Part shown: positions 7,429 to 12,464 of the stretch, in pieces | Numbering within the stretch: position 1 is the stretch's first letter | Layout: every line of letters starts with the position of its first letter | DNA from: an uncultured Collinsella sp. | GTDB taxonomy: Bacteria > Actinomycetota > Coriobacteriia > Coriobacteriales > Coriobacteriaceae | Length of the DNA stretch: 12,464 nucleotides | Assembly (NCBI GenBank): GCA_900555225.1 | Contig: USKL01000017.1 | Span: forward strand, 1-12,464 | Reading direction: 5' to 3' | The notes under the pieces: model-generated | The model's input: only the letters and a program-made list of their open reading frames with translations | What the model was told of the DNA's origin: nothing | Databases searched by the model: none | Made by a program: the position numbers and the translations under genes

Positions 7429-8826
7429 TTCCAATTTTCCTCGAACCCGCTGGATGTCAAGTCTGGCGGGTTCGTTGCTTTCCGTGTCGTAGTTCAGTGT
7501 CACGAGCACGTCTTCGTCGGATACGCTCACCTGCCATACGAACGCCTTCAATAGCGTTGCGTCATCGAGCTTCGTGCCGCACTGCAGGAAGTCCGCGAAG
7601 CGCTCCGGGTCTATCTTCTGCTCCTGGATGGCCTGCAGGTCGTAGTTGGCGCGAGCCTTCTGCTGCTCAAGCTCGGCTATGCGCTCCTTCACGCCCGGCG
7701 CTATGATTCCCTGCTCGATGGCGTTCAGGATGTTCTTCAGCCCGCGCTCCGCAGCTGAAAGGGATTCCGCCGCCTGTTTTCGCCTTGTGGCAATCTCCGC
7801 CCCGTCTGCCCTGTCGGCGACCATGCGGGCTATCCTCAAGGCCTCCTCGCGGTCGGAAAGCAGCTCGCGTAGGGCACCGACGATAGAGCCCTCAAGCTCC
7901 TCTCGGCGAACGTTTCTCATGCAGCCGTCAACGCAGCTGTAGTACTCGTATTTGACGTTGTGCCGCCCGCGCCCGCTCACGCCCTGCAGGTTTCGCCCGC
8001 AGCCGGCGCATATGGCCTTACCCGCCAAGGCGAAATCGCCCCAGTCCTCCGAAGAGCGCTTCTTGGTTCCCTGCACCTGCTGAGCGTCCATGAAAGTCAC
8101 CTCGTCTATGATCGCTGGCATTCCGCCCTCCTTGACTATGCCGCCCCACTCGTAGCGCCCCGTGTAGCGCCTGTTGTGGAGCATCTGGTAAACCATCGAG
8201 TAGCCGCACGGGTTGCCGTTGGAGGTCTTCACGCCTCGCTGGGCGAAGTCCCGAGCTATCGAGTTCACGGTCTCGCGGTTGATGCGCCGCTTGAAGGCCT
8301 CGCGCACGAACGCGGCGTCATGCTCGTCTATCTCGTACTCGTCGTCCTCCGACTTGCGGTAGCCGAACACGCGCACGCCGTTGGTCTTGCAACGGAGCGC
8401 GTTGCCCTCCATTCCGCGCTTGGTGCGTATGGCGGTCTTCTTCGACTCGCAGGCGGCAAGGCCTTCCAGCAGCTTCTCGTAGATGATGCCCTCGGGCGAG
8501 TCTGGTATGGCCTCAAGCGCCGACACGAGCTTCACGCCCTTCTTGGCAAGCTCGCGCTTGTATATGGGCGCGTCGTACTCCCCACGGGAGAAGCGATCCA
8601 TCATGTACACAAGCACTATGTCGGATTCGCCCGCGTTGGCTATCATGCGCTGGAACTCGGGGCGGTCGTCGGTGCGGCCCGATATGGCGTAGTCGCAGTA
8701 CTCGGCGGCGATGGCATAGCCCTCGCGTTTGCACCAGTCGCGGCACACGCGCAGCTGGTCGTCTATCGAGGCCTCGCGCTGCTTGTTGCATGAAAAGCGG
8801 GCGTATATCACCGCTGTTTTTGGCAT
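7387..8826 (-). CDS. Large serine recombinase (site-specific integrase)
   Basis: A 479-residue integrase of the large serine recombinase family, which integrates and excises the element. Residues 1-about 150 are the catalytic resolvase domain: VIYARFS with nucleophile Ser12 and Arg10, and DRFSR with Arg78 and Arg81. The recombinase domain follows (about 150-270, VFGYRK onward). A zinc ribbon comes next (Cys273, Cys276, Cys298, Cys302), then a coiled-coil (about 343-402) and a short C-terminal tail. Residues 467-479 (WCPQRDSNPRYPP) and the TGA stop are the exact antisense of tRNA-Glu from CCA to the anticodon loop. It is the last gene of a minus-strand lysogeny operon, after the repressor and a small protein. 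AAAGGAGG lies about 12 bases before the ATG, longer than usual; an ATT codon directly before the ATG would be better spaced, but I keep the ATG. Confidence 0.95.
   Translation of the reverse strand: MPKTAVIYARFSCNKQREASIDDQLRVCRDWCKREGYAIAAEYCDYAISGRTDDRPEFQRMIANAGESDIVLVYMMDRFSRGEYDAPIYKRELAKKGVKLVSALEAIPDSPEGIIYEKLLEGLAACESKKTAIRTKRGMEGNALRCKTNGVRVFGYRKSEDDEYEIDEHDAAFVREAFKRRINRETVNSIARDFAQRGVKTSNGNPCGYSMVYQMLHNRRYTGRYEWGGIVKEGGMPAIIDEVTFMDAQQVQGTKKRSSEDWGDFALAGKAICAGCGRNLQGVSGRGRHNVKYEYYSCVDGCMRNVRREELEGSIVGALRELLSDREEALRIARMVADRADGAEIATRRKQAAESLSAAERGLKNILNAIEQGIIAPGVKERIAELEQQKARANYDLQAIQEQKIDPERFADFLQCGTKLDDATLLKAFVWQVSVSDEDVLVTLNYDTESNEPARLDIQRVRGKLEWCPQRDSNPRYPP
7442..7474. repeat. 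Inverted repeat copying the tRNA T-arm motif, next to the attachment site
   Basis: CGAACCCGC (7442-7450) and GCGGGTTCG (7466-7474) form a perfect 9-bp inverted repeat around 15 bases. The same GCGGGTTCG occurs in the T arm of tRNA-Glu (7401-7409). It lies inside the 3' coding end of the integrase. It could be integrase half-sites or a hairpin; function is unproven. Confidence 0.5.
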
Positions 8827-8861
8827 AATATGAAACGGCCTCCTTTCAGAGGTTCTGTGGA

Positions 8862-8913
8862 AAGCCCCACGGGTAGCGCTGCAACGCTGTGACCCCGTGG
8901 GGCTTCTTTTTTT
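8862..8913 (+). terminator. Plus-oriented intrinsic terminator upstream of the integrase gene
   Basis: A perfect 12-bp stem, AAGCCCCACGGG (8862-8873) with CCCGTGGGGCTT (8894-8905), encloses a smaller stem AGCG/CGCT (8875-8878 with 8885-8888) and is followed on the plus strand by C then seven T. On the minus strand no U-tract follows. It would stop plus-strand transcripts, for example read-through from tRNA-Glu crossing the integrase antisense, before they reach the regulatory region. On the minus strand it is a hairpin in the integrase leader. Confidence 0.75.
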
Positions 8914-8915
8914 CT

Positions 8916-9197
8916 TTACCTATATAAGACGGTAAACGAGTACAGCATCATGTCGCTGTCGCGCGTGTTGGCGCTGACGGCCATCTTGACATCGACGACT
9001 TGACAACCTTTGTCCTGGATGCGCGACAACGTTCCGTCGATGCGCTCGGTAACCTTGTCCTCAAGCTGCGTGGCGGTCGAATACATGGCCTTGCCCGCGA
9101 CCTGGAACACGAGGGCGTGAACCTTCCCGTCGCTCACGATGAACTCGTCCGCATCGCTAGCCATCTTCTTAGCGGCGCTTTTGTTGAACATTCCCAT
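8916..9197 (-). CDS. Small protein of unknown function in the lysogeny operon
   Basis: A 93-residue soluble protein, not firmly recognised. Its second half (QLEDKVTERIDGTLSRIQDK, then CQVVDVKMAVSANTR and MLYSFTVLYR) resembles the layout of Cse60/DUF2758-type small proteins: a helix starting LE.K.., a V-D-K strand, and a C-terminal Y-S-hhhhY strand. I treat this only as a hint. The N-terminus is basic (MGMFNKSAAKK). The start at 9197 has GGAAGGA 8 bases upstream; a second ATG lies two codons in. The gene begins 3 bases after the repressor stop and ends about 90 bases before the integrase start, so it is probably co-transcribed with both and may serve lysogeny or integration control. Confidence 0.8.
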   Translation of the reverse strand: MGMFNKSAAKKMASDADEFIVSDGKVHALVFQVAGKAMYSTATQLEDKVTERIDGTLSRIQDKGCQVVDVKMAVSANTRDSDMMLYSFTVLYR

Positions 9198-9200
9198 GTG

Positions 9201-9425
9201 TTATTCCTTCCGTTCGCCAGTATCCCAAGGCCCCGTACCCAATAGTTCGTCAACGGAGCATTCGTAATACCTTGCAAGCTTTATGAGCTTTGATCCATTG
9301 ATTTCGCGTTGCCCGCTTTCCATCATCGAGTAAGCGGGAACACCTATACCGAGAACAGCGGCCACTTCGGGCTGCTTCTTCCCATACTTGAGTCTTGTTT
9401 CCTTGAGACGGAATTGCGTGCCCAC
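9201..9425 (-). CDS. XRE-family helix-turn-helix regulator (probable lysogeny repressor)
   Basis: A 74-residue DNA-binding protein. The HTH_3 domain fills almost the whole protein (about residues 6-62): KKQPEVAAVLGIGVPAYSMMESGQREINGSK-type helix-turn-helix, followed by the typical LARYYECSVDELLG closing helix. A GTG start at 9425 is chosen because AAGGAGGG lies just upstream, with GGAGG about 6 bases away; upstream in-frame extension would run through the operator region. There is no S24 peptidase or other C-terminal domain, so RecA-stimulated self-cleavage as in lambda CI is not expected. It is divergent from the Cro-like gene and heads the operon repressor, small protein, integrase. An operator (9466-9480) overlaps the -35 of its own candidate promoter, consistent with autoregulation. 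Which of the two regulators maintains lysogeny is inferred from gene order. Confidence 0.88.
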   Translation of the reverse strand: MGTQFRLKETRLKYGKKQPEVAAVLGIGVPAYSMMESGQREINGSKLIKLARYYECSVDELLGTGPWDTGERKE

Positions 9426-9451
9426 TGTGCCCTCCTTGCTTCTATAGGCAC

Positions 9452-9480
9452 ATTGTACAAAAAAATTTACAAATAGTGAA
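9452..9480 (-). promoter_or_regulatory. Candidate promoter of the repressor-integrase operon
   Basis: On the minus strand, TTCACT (9480-9475) and TACAAT (9457-9452) are separated by 17 bases. The -10 matches the consensus at five of six positions and the -35 at four. The start codon is about 27 bases downstream of the -10. Confidence 0.6.
9466..9480. promoter_or_regulatory. Operator copy 1
   Basis: TTTACAAATAGTGAA, a 15-bp interrupted palindrome with one mismatch in the arms. It differs from copy 3 at one base. It overlaps the -35 and spacer of the candidate repressor promoter. Confidence 0.75.
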
Positions 9481-9488
9481 TTCCTTAC

Positions 9489-9517
9489 TTGCAAAAGGTC
9501 AGAAGTTCTTCTATATT
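9489..9517 (+). promoter_or_regulatory. Candidate promoter of the early operon
   Basis: TTGCAA (9489-9494) and TATATT (9512-9517) are separated by 17 bases, in AT-rich DNA. The -10 matches the consensus at five of six positions. Operator copy 2 begins inside the -10, so binding there should block this promoter. Confidence 0.65.
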
Positions 9518-9530
9518 CACTAATTGTGAA
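9516..9530. promoter_or_regulatory. Operator copy 2
   Basis: TTCACTAATTGTGAA, a palindrome with perfect 5-base arms TTCAC/GTGAA. It covers the end of the -10 and the expected transcription start of the early promoter. Confidence 0.8.
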
Positions 9531-9531
9531 G

Positions 9532-9546
9532 TTCACAAATAGTGAA
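9532..9546. promoter_or_regulatory. Operator copy 3
   Basis: TTCACAAATAGTGAA, perfect 5-base arms. It lies one base after copy 2 (centres 16 bp apart) and ends 2 bases before the Shine-Dalgarno of the Cro-like gene. Confidence 0.8.
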
Positions 9547-9558
9547 ATGGAGGTGCAT

Positions 9559-9765
9559 ATGAACCCGATCGCAAGCGAGCGAGTTCGAATCGGTCTTAGC
9601 CAAGAAGATTTGGCAACGAAGCTCGGACTCAAAAGCCGCGCCACTGTTGCTAGCTACGAAAGTGGCGGTGAAATCCCCGGCTCGAAGCTCGTAGCCATGA
9701 CGAAGCTTTTCCATTGCTCCGCAGACTACCTGCTTGGACTTACGGAGAACAGGACGGTGGCCTAA
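9559..9765 (+). CDS. Cro-like XRE-family regulator
   Basis: A 68-residue helix-turn-helix protein that opens the early operon. The domain spans about residues 5-62: ERVRIGLSQEDLATKLGLKSRATVASYESG is a classical XRE helix-turn-helix, closed by FHCSADYLLGLTENR. The start at 9559 is preceded by GGAGGT 4 bases away. In-frame ATGs upstream (9526, 9547) lie within the operators or the binding site and are rejected. It probably represses the divergent repressor promoter by binding the same 15-bp operators, the usual phage switch arrangement; this is inference from position. The next gene begins at the base after its stop codon. Confidence 0.88.
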   Translation: MNPIASERVRIGLSQEDLATKLGLKSRATVASYESGGEIPGSKLVAMTKLFHCSADYLLGLTENRTVA

Positions 9766-9906
9766 ATGGCCGAACAGCAGACGCCCACCAAGCAGCAGGC
9801 AGAAAAGCCCAAAACGCCGCGCGAGCTGGCATTCGACCACATGTGCGACGTGCTGGTCAAGGCGTACCGGGAAAGCGAGCAGAAAGGCGAGAAGCAGGCG
9901 CGATGA
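9766..9906 (+). CDS. Small 46-residue early protein of unknown function
   Basis: A 46-residue open frame (begins MAEQQTPTKQ, ends EKQAR) placed exactly between two credible genes. Its ATG directly follows the stop codon of the Cro-like gene (TAAATG) and its stop overlaps the next start by 4 bases (ATGA). The N-terminal 18 residues are polar and disordered-looking (Q, K, P, T); residues 19-45 should form one amphipathic helix (ELAFDHMCDVLVKAYRESEQ). No family is recognised. There is no separate ribosome binding site, so translation probably depends on coupling. The tiling of start and stop is the main support. Confidence 0.7.
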   Translation: MAEQQTPTKQQAEKPKTPRELAFDHMCDVLVKAYRESEQKGEKQAR

Positions 9907-10256
9907 GGCAGTGGTCGACACGTGAACTCAAGTATCTCGAAGAGCACGCGGGCGAAGGCGCTAAAGCGATAGCCAAGGCGCTGGGACGTTCGGAAGACTC
10001 GGTTAAGTGGCAAGCGCAACACTGCGGACTCTCACTCCGCAAGCGGAGCCAGTGCCCAAACTGCGGCAGATGGACATTCCGTCCCCTGAACCGGATCAAC
10101 GGCTGGTGCATCGAGTGCACGAAGGAACTTCACATGTCCGACCTAGCCGAGCAGGCCAACGCCATGCGAGAGGAGGCGGTTAGGGGGAAGAGGAACAACC
10201 AGGAGCGACAGCGCTACTACAGCGCAAAGAGCCGCGCCAAGAAAAAGCAAAAATAG
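9903..10256 (+). CDS. Helix-turn-helix plus zinc-ribbon protein
   Basis: A 117-residue protein, probably a DNA-binding regulator. Residues 1-50 (MRQWSTRELKYLEEH, then GAKAIAKALGRSEDSVKWQAQ) form a Myb/SANT-like or sigma-like helix-turn-helix, starting with the characteristic W-S-T-R-E-L. Residues 51-73 have two Cys pairs, CPNCG and CIEC, a compact zinc ribbon. The C-terminus (about 90-117) is strongly basic (RGKRNNQERQRYY, ending AKKKQK) and could contact nucleic acid. The start overlaps the stop of the 46-residue gene by 4 bases. An upstream in-frame ATG at 9714 would lie within the Cro-like gene and is rejected. Target and partner are unknown. Confidence 0.85.
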   Translation: MRQWSTRELKYLEEHAGEGAKAIAKALGRSEDSVKWQAQHCGLSLRKRSQCPNCGRWTFRPLNRINGWCIECTKELHMSDLAEQANAMREEAVRGKRNNQERQRYYSAKSRAKKKQK

Positions 10257-10312
10257 GCACACCAAAAGCCACACGTGCTATGACCTGCGGAAACATCAGA
10301 AAGGAGCACGAA

Positions 10313-10603
10313 ATGCAAAGCAAAAAGAAAGCGAGCGCCCCCAGCTACCACACTCCGAGCGCCCGCATGAACCGCATCGAGAACGATGCTTCGACCATCA
10401 TACCATTCGAGCGCAAGCCCCGTCCCACCGCGAAGGAGATGCAGGACGCCTCCCAGTTCAAGGCTGGCGTTTTGGTCGGCTTCCTAGCCGCCACAATCAT
10501 CTTCCTCATCGTCCTGTGGGCGTGGGTAATCCCCACGATGGACGGCGCTGTGGCAACGGCCCAGCAGGCATACGAGACCACGGCGGGTGTCGTCCATGCG
10601 TAA
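10313..10603 (+). CDS. Single-helix membrane protein of unknown function
   Basis: A 96-residue protein. The polar, basic N-terminus (residues 1-49) is followed by one hydrophobic segment (about 51-74, AGVLVGFLAATIIFLIVLWA) and a short alanine-rich tail. With the positive charge before the helix, the N-terminus is predicted in the cytoplasm and the C-terminus outside. The start at 10313 has AGAAAGGAG about 7 bases upstream; the earlier ATG at 10280 has none. It overlaps the next gene by 8 bases. There is no recognised family; superinfection exclusion or holin-like roles are possible for small phage membrane proteins, but nothing here proves either. Confidence 0.8.
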   Translation: MQSKKKASAPSYHTPSARMNRIENDASTIIPFERKPRPTAKEMQDASQFKAGVLVGFLAATIIFLIVLWAWVIPTMDGAVATAQQAYETTAGVVHA

Positions 10604-10931
10604 CGACGAGCGCTACAGCCCCAAGCCGCAGAGCAACCAGCTTGAGATATTCGGCCTCGGCTCCGCAGGCGAGCAGGACTTCCAAGAGGCCCGCAAGTGG
10701 ATCGAGGACAACCCAGGCGCCTGGAACTTCATGGTCGAGAACGCCGTTAGGCTCAACCGCAAGGGCTACGTGTCGGTCAACTACCTGGTGAACATGGTGC
10801 GCAACGAGCTGCACGTGGCCTGCAAGAACGGCATCGCCCCGAGCCTGGCCCGCATCATGGAGGCCCGCTACCCGCAGCTGAAGGGCGCTTTCAACAAGCA
10901 CCGCAGCCAGTCGGACGGTTTCAGCGAATGA
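10596..10931 (+). CDS. Early phage protein of unknown function
   Basis: A 111-residue soluble protein. No named family is recognised. The middle (WIEDNPGAWNFMVENAVRLN, then GYVSVNYLVNMVRNELHV) and the segment APSLARIMEARYPQLKGAF suggest a helical, possibly winged-helix fold of a kind often seen in phage early regions next to resolvase genes. The ATG at 10596 is chosen; a GTG at 10587 would add three residues and cannot be excluded. The start lies 8 bases inside the preceding gene, and the stop overlaps the resolvase start (ATGA). Confidence 0.78.
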   Translation: MRNDERYSPKPQSNQLEIFGLGSAGEQDFQEARKWIEDNPGAWNFMVENAVRLNRKGYVSVNYLVNMVRNELHVACKNGIAPSLARIMEARYPQLKGAFNKHRSQSDGFSE

Positions 10932-11389
10932 GCTGGGTTCAAACGCTGGCGGCGACGGCGCTGGTCGTGGTTCCGGTTCGCGAGGTCGTGGGCAAGCAGC
11001 GCCCCCGCACCGATTACCGCAACCACCGCACCTACACCCCCACCAAGACCCTGAAGGCCGAGAAGGAGGTGCGCGACGCGTGGCGGGCCGAATACGGCGA
11101 GACCTTCGCCGGGCACGACGGCCCCGTGAGGATGCGCATATCCACCTACCGACCGCTCGCTAAGAGCAACCCCAAGTATTGGGAAGGGCGCTCCGACATG
11201 GGAAAGCCCGACTGGGACAACGTGGGCAAGCTCGTCTGCGACTCGCTCAACGGCCTTGCCTTCAAGGACGACCAGCAGGTGATCACCTGCACCGTGGACA
11301 AGCGCCCGAGGCCCTGCCACGGGACGCAACCGTTTATCAGCATCTACATCGAGTACTTCGTCGAGGAGTACGTGAAGGAGAAGAAATGA
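10928..11389 (+). CDS. RusA-family Holliday junction resolvase
   Basis: A 153-residue endonuclease of the RusA family, which cuts four-way DNA junctions during phage recombination and replication. The N-terminal strand leads into VVGKQRPR (about 21-27), the family's K/R-rich loop. The signature GKPDWDNVGKLVCDSLNGLAF (92-112) is followed by KDDQQV. By comparison with E. coli RusA, Asp95, Asp97 and Asp115 should bind magnesium and Lys101 matches the essential lysine. The C-terminus (about 144-153) is charged. The ATG overlaps the previous stop by 4 bases; the first ten residues precede the usual fold start, so a slightly later start is possible. Its presence supports a phage replication and recombination module. 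Confidence 0.93.
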   Translation: MSWVQTLAATALVVVPVREVVGKQRPRTDYRNHRTYTPTKTLKAEKEVRDAWRAEYGETFAGHDGPVRMRISTYRPLAKSNPKYWEGRSDMGKPDWDNVGKLVCDSLNGLAFKDDQQVITCTVDKRPRPCHGTQPFISIYIEYFVEEYVKEKK

Positions 11390-11721
11390 AGCACTTCGAG
11401 AACAACGTGAACGACGGCATGAGCCGCACCGACAGTATCGAGACGCTTATCGACCTCACCAGCTGCATCGCCGTGAACGCCCTCATGGTGGCGGGCGGCG
11501 AGGCCGAGGCCGACGAGAAGGACACGGGCGCTTGGTGGGCCATGATCGCCCTGGCCGAGGCCGCGCTTGAAAGCTACCCCGAGGACGTGCGCGCCAAGGG
11601 CTACCAGGTCGTCAACGAGAACACCAACCGGGAGCTTGTGGAGCAGGCGCGCCGCAAAGAGGCCGAGCAGGCCGCAAAGCACGTCATGAGCATCATCTTC
11701 GGCGTGAAGAAGGAGGACTAG
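11386..11721 (+). CDS. Early phage protein of unknown function
   Basis: A 111-residue acidic, helical protein, not recognised. A short N-terminal segment (MKHFENNVNDGMSR) leads into a helical bundle (ETLIDLTSCIAVNALMVAGG; WWAMIALAEAALESY), ending in a charged helix (ELVEQARRKEAEQAAKHV) that may be coiled coil. The ATG at 11386 has AAGGAG 5 bases upstream and overlaps the RusA stop by 4 bases. There is no signal peptide; the LTSCIAVNALMVAGG stretch is only mildly hydrophobic and is not called a membrane helix. Function is unknown. Confidence 0.78.
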   Translation: MKHFENNVNDGMSRTDSIETLIDLTSCIAVNALMVAGGEAEADEKDTGAWWAMIALAEAALESYPEDVRAKGYQVVNENTNRELVEQARRKEAEQAAKHVMSIIFGVKKED

Positions 11722-11723
11722 CC

Positions 11724-11942
11724 ATGGCGCTGATCACGACGCAGCCGGTAAGCGCACGCGCCCTGTTCAAGCAATCGACCATCAAGGGCGACGAGGCGGT
11801 CTTGCAGTTCACCGTCCGAATGGACAGCGAGAACGCCTTCCCCCTGATGAAGAAGACGGGCGGCTACGTGATCCTGACCGTGGAGAGCGAGCAGAAGACC
11901 ATCGAGTTCGACGACGAGACCGGGGAGGTCTGGGATGAGTAA
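11724..11942 (+). CDS. Small beta-rich early phage protein of unknown function
   Basis: A 72-residue protein (begins MALITTQPVS, ends TGEVWDE). Alternating hydrophobic residues (AVLQFTVRMDS; YVILTVESEQKTIEF) suggest a small beta sheet. The last ten residues are acidic. AAGGAGG lies 8 bases upstream, and the gene starts 2 bases after the preceding stop. It directly precedes and overlaps by 8 bases the DUF1351 gene, so the two may act together in early DNA metabolism; this is inferred from position only. Confidence 0.78.
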   Translation: MALITTQPVSARALFKQSTIKGDEAVLQFTVRMDSENAFPLMKKTGGYVILTVESEQKTIEFDDETGEVWDE

Positions 11943-12464
11943 CGAAGCCGAGAACGTTGTGGCCGAGGTCATCGAGGAGCAGGACGCATCGAGCCTGACC
12001 GTGGCCTACAAGCCGTCCGTCATCGAGGCGAACTTCGACGCGCTCGAAGCCCACGTGCGCAAGACCGTCGAGGCCTACGATGGCGCGACCTACGACCTCA
12101 CCAAGAAGGAGAACATCGCAGAGGCCAAGCACGACCGCAGCTACCTCAACGGCCTCAAGAAGGAGATCGACGAGCGCCGCAAGGCCGTGAAGCGCGAGTA
12201 CAACAAGCCGCTCGACGCATTCGAGAGGCGCTGCAAGCAGATTACGGCCATCATCGACGAATCAGCCGACGCCATCAAGGCGCAGCTCGACGAGGCCGAG
12301 CAGACGCGCAAGGACGCGCTCTACTCACGCCTACAGCAGCACTACGAGGAGTTCGCGGGGCTGCTCGCGCCGGTCGTCCCCTACGAGCGCCTGCATGAGC
12401 CGCAGTGGCTCAACAAGACCTTCGGCGAGATCAAGGCGCAGCAGGCGCTTGAGGCGAAGGTCTC
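11935..12464 (+). CDS. DUF1351 family phage protein, C-terminus beyond the window
   Basis: The first 176 residues of an open frame that runs off the right edge. It matches the DUF1351 layout: an acidic N-terminus, then YKPSVIEANFDALEAHVRK, a block with LTKKENIAEAKHDRSYLN and the characteristic KKEIDERRKAVKREYNKPL, followed by long charged helices that look like coiled coil (about 90-150). DUF1351 proteins are common in prophages of Gram-positive bacteria, close to recombination genes such as Erf or RecT-type annealing proteins; their biochemical role is not established. The ATG lies 8 bases inside the previous gene, with GGGGAGG 6 bases upstream. The next genes are expected to be single-strand annealing or DNA-binding proteins. 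Confidence 0.85.
   Translation, partial: MSNEAENVVAEVIEEQDASSLTVAYKPSVIEANFDALEAHVRKTVEAYDGATYDLTKKENIAEAKHDRSYLNGLKKEIDERRKAVKREYNKPLDAFERRCKQITAIIDESADAIKAQLDEAEQTRKDALYSRLQQHYEEFAGLLAPVVPYERLHEPQWLNKTFGEIKAQQALEAKV

Noticed and set aside
7960..8793. A 277-codon plus-strand open frame
   Set aside because: Antisense to the serine integrase; its peptide is rich in His, Val and Ala and resembles no protein.
9466..9546. The three short palindromes as a CRISPR array
   Set aside because: The units are 15 bases, unevenly spaced and placed over promoters, which fits operators and not repeat-spacer units.
9520..9921. A 133-codon minus-strand open frame over the Cro-like gene
   Set aside because: It crosses the operators and lies antisense to two better supported genes.
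10280..10312. Start of the membrane protein at 10280
   Set aside because: There is no ribosome binding site before it, whereas AGAAAGGAG is well placed before the ATG at 10313.

Overview
The window looks like a high-GC actinobacterial chromosome of the class Coriobacteriia, most likely Collinsella or a close relative. This rests on base composition, on the pairing of fermentative dehydrogenases with a MurT/GatD cell-wall enzyme, and on general recognition of the proteins. It is an inference, because no marker gene such as rRNA is present.

Host part, about 1-7430. On the minus strand are an iron-containing alcohol dehydrogenase (1185-2408) and, after an intrinsic terminator, a glycerol dehydrogenase gldA (6-1106). 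Both fit redox balancing during glycerol or sugar fermentation. A gene-free spacer of 500 bases (2409-2908) holds two palindromic elements and degenerate repeats. A plus-strand operon follows: two tandem helical-repeat proteins of unknown function (2909-3985 and 3985-5028), which look like diverged paralogues, then a single long gene (5074-7251) that fuses MurT and GatD. Those are the two subunits of the enzyme that amidates the glutamate of lipid II. The operon ends in a strong intrinsic terminator. A tRNA-Glu(UUC) gene with its own promoter follows.

Mobile part, about 7387-12464, running off the right edge. An integrated phage or phage-like element starts inside tRNA-Glu. Its large serine integrase (minus strand) reads into the tRNA gene, so its last 13 residues and stop codon are the antisense of the tRNA 3' half. 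Behind it on the same strand are a small protein of unknown function and a short XRE-family repressor. A divergent Cro-like regulator opens a tightly packed plus-strand early operon. The intergenic switch has three copies of a 15-bp operator, TTYACNNNNNGTGAA, overlapping candidate promoters in both directions. The early operon encodes a 46-residue protein, a helix-turn-helix plus zinc-ribbon protein, a one-helix membrane protein, an unknown protein, a RusA-type Holliday junction resolvase, two more unknown proteins, and a DUF1351 protein cut by the window end. Most junctions overlap by 4 or 8 bases, which suggests translational coupling.

No CRISPR array, insertion sequence or recognisable defence system was seen. 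The most interesting points are the MurT-GatD fusion, the integrase/tRNA antisense overlap, and the three-operator genetic switch.
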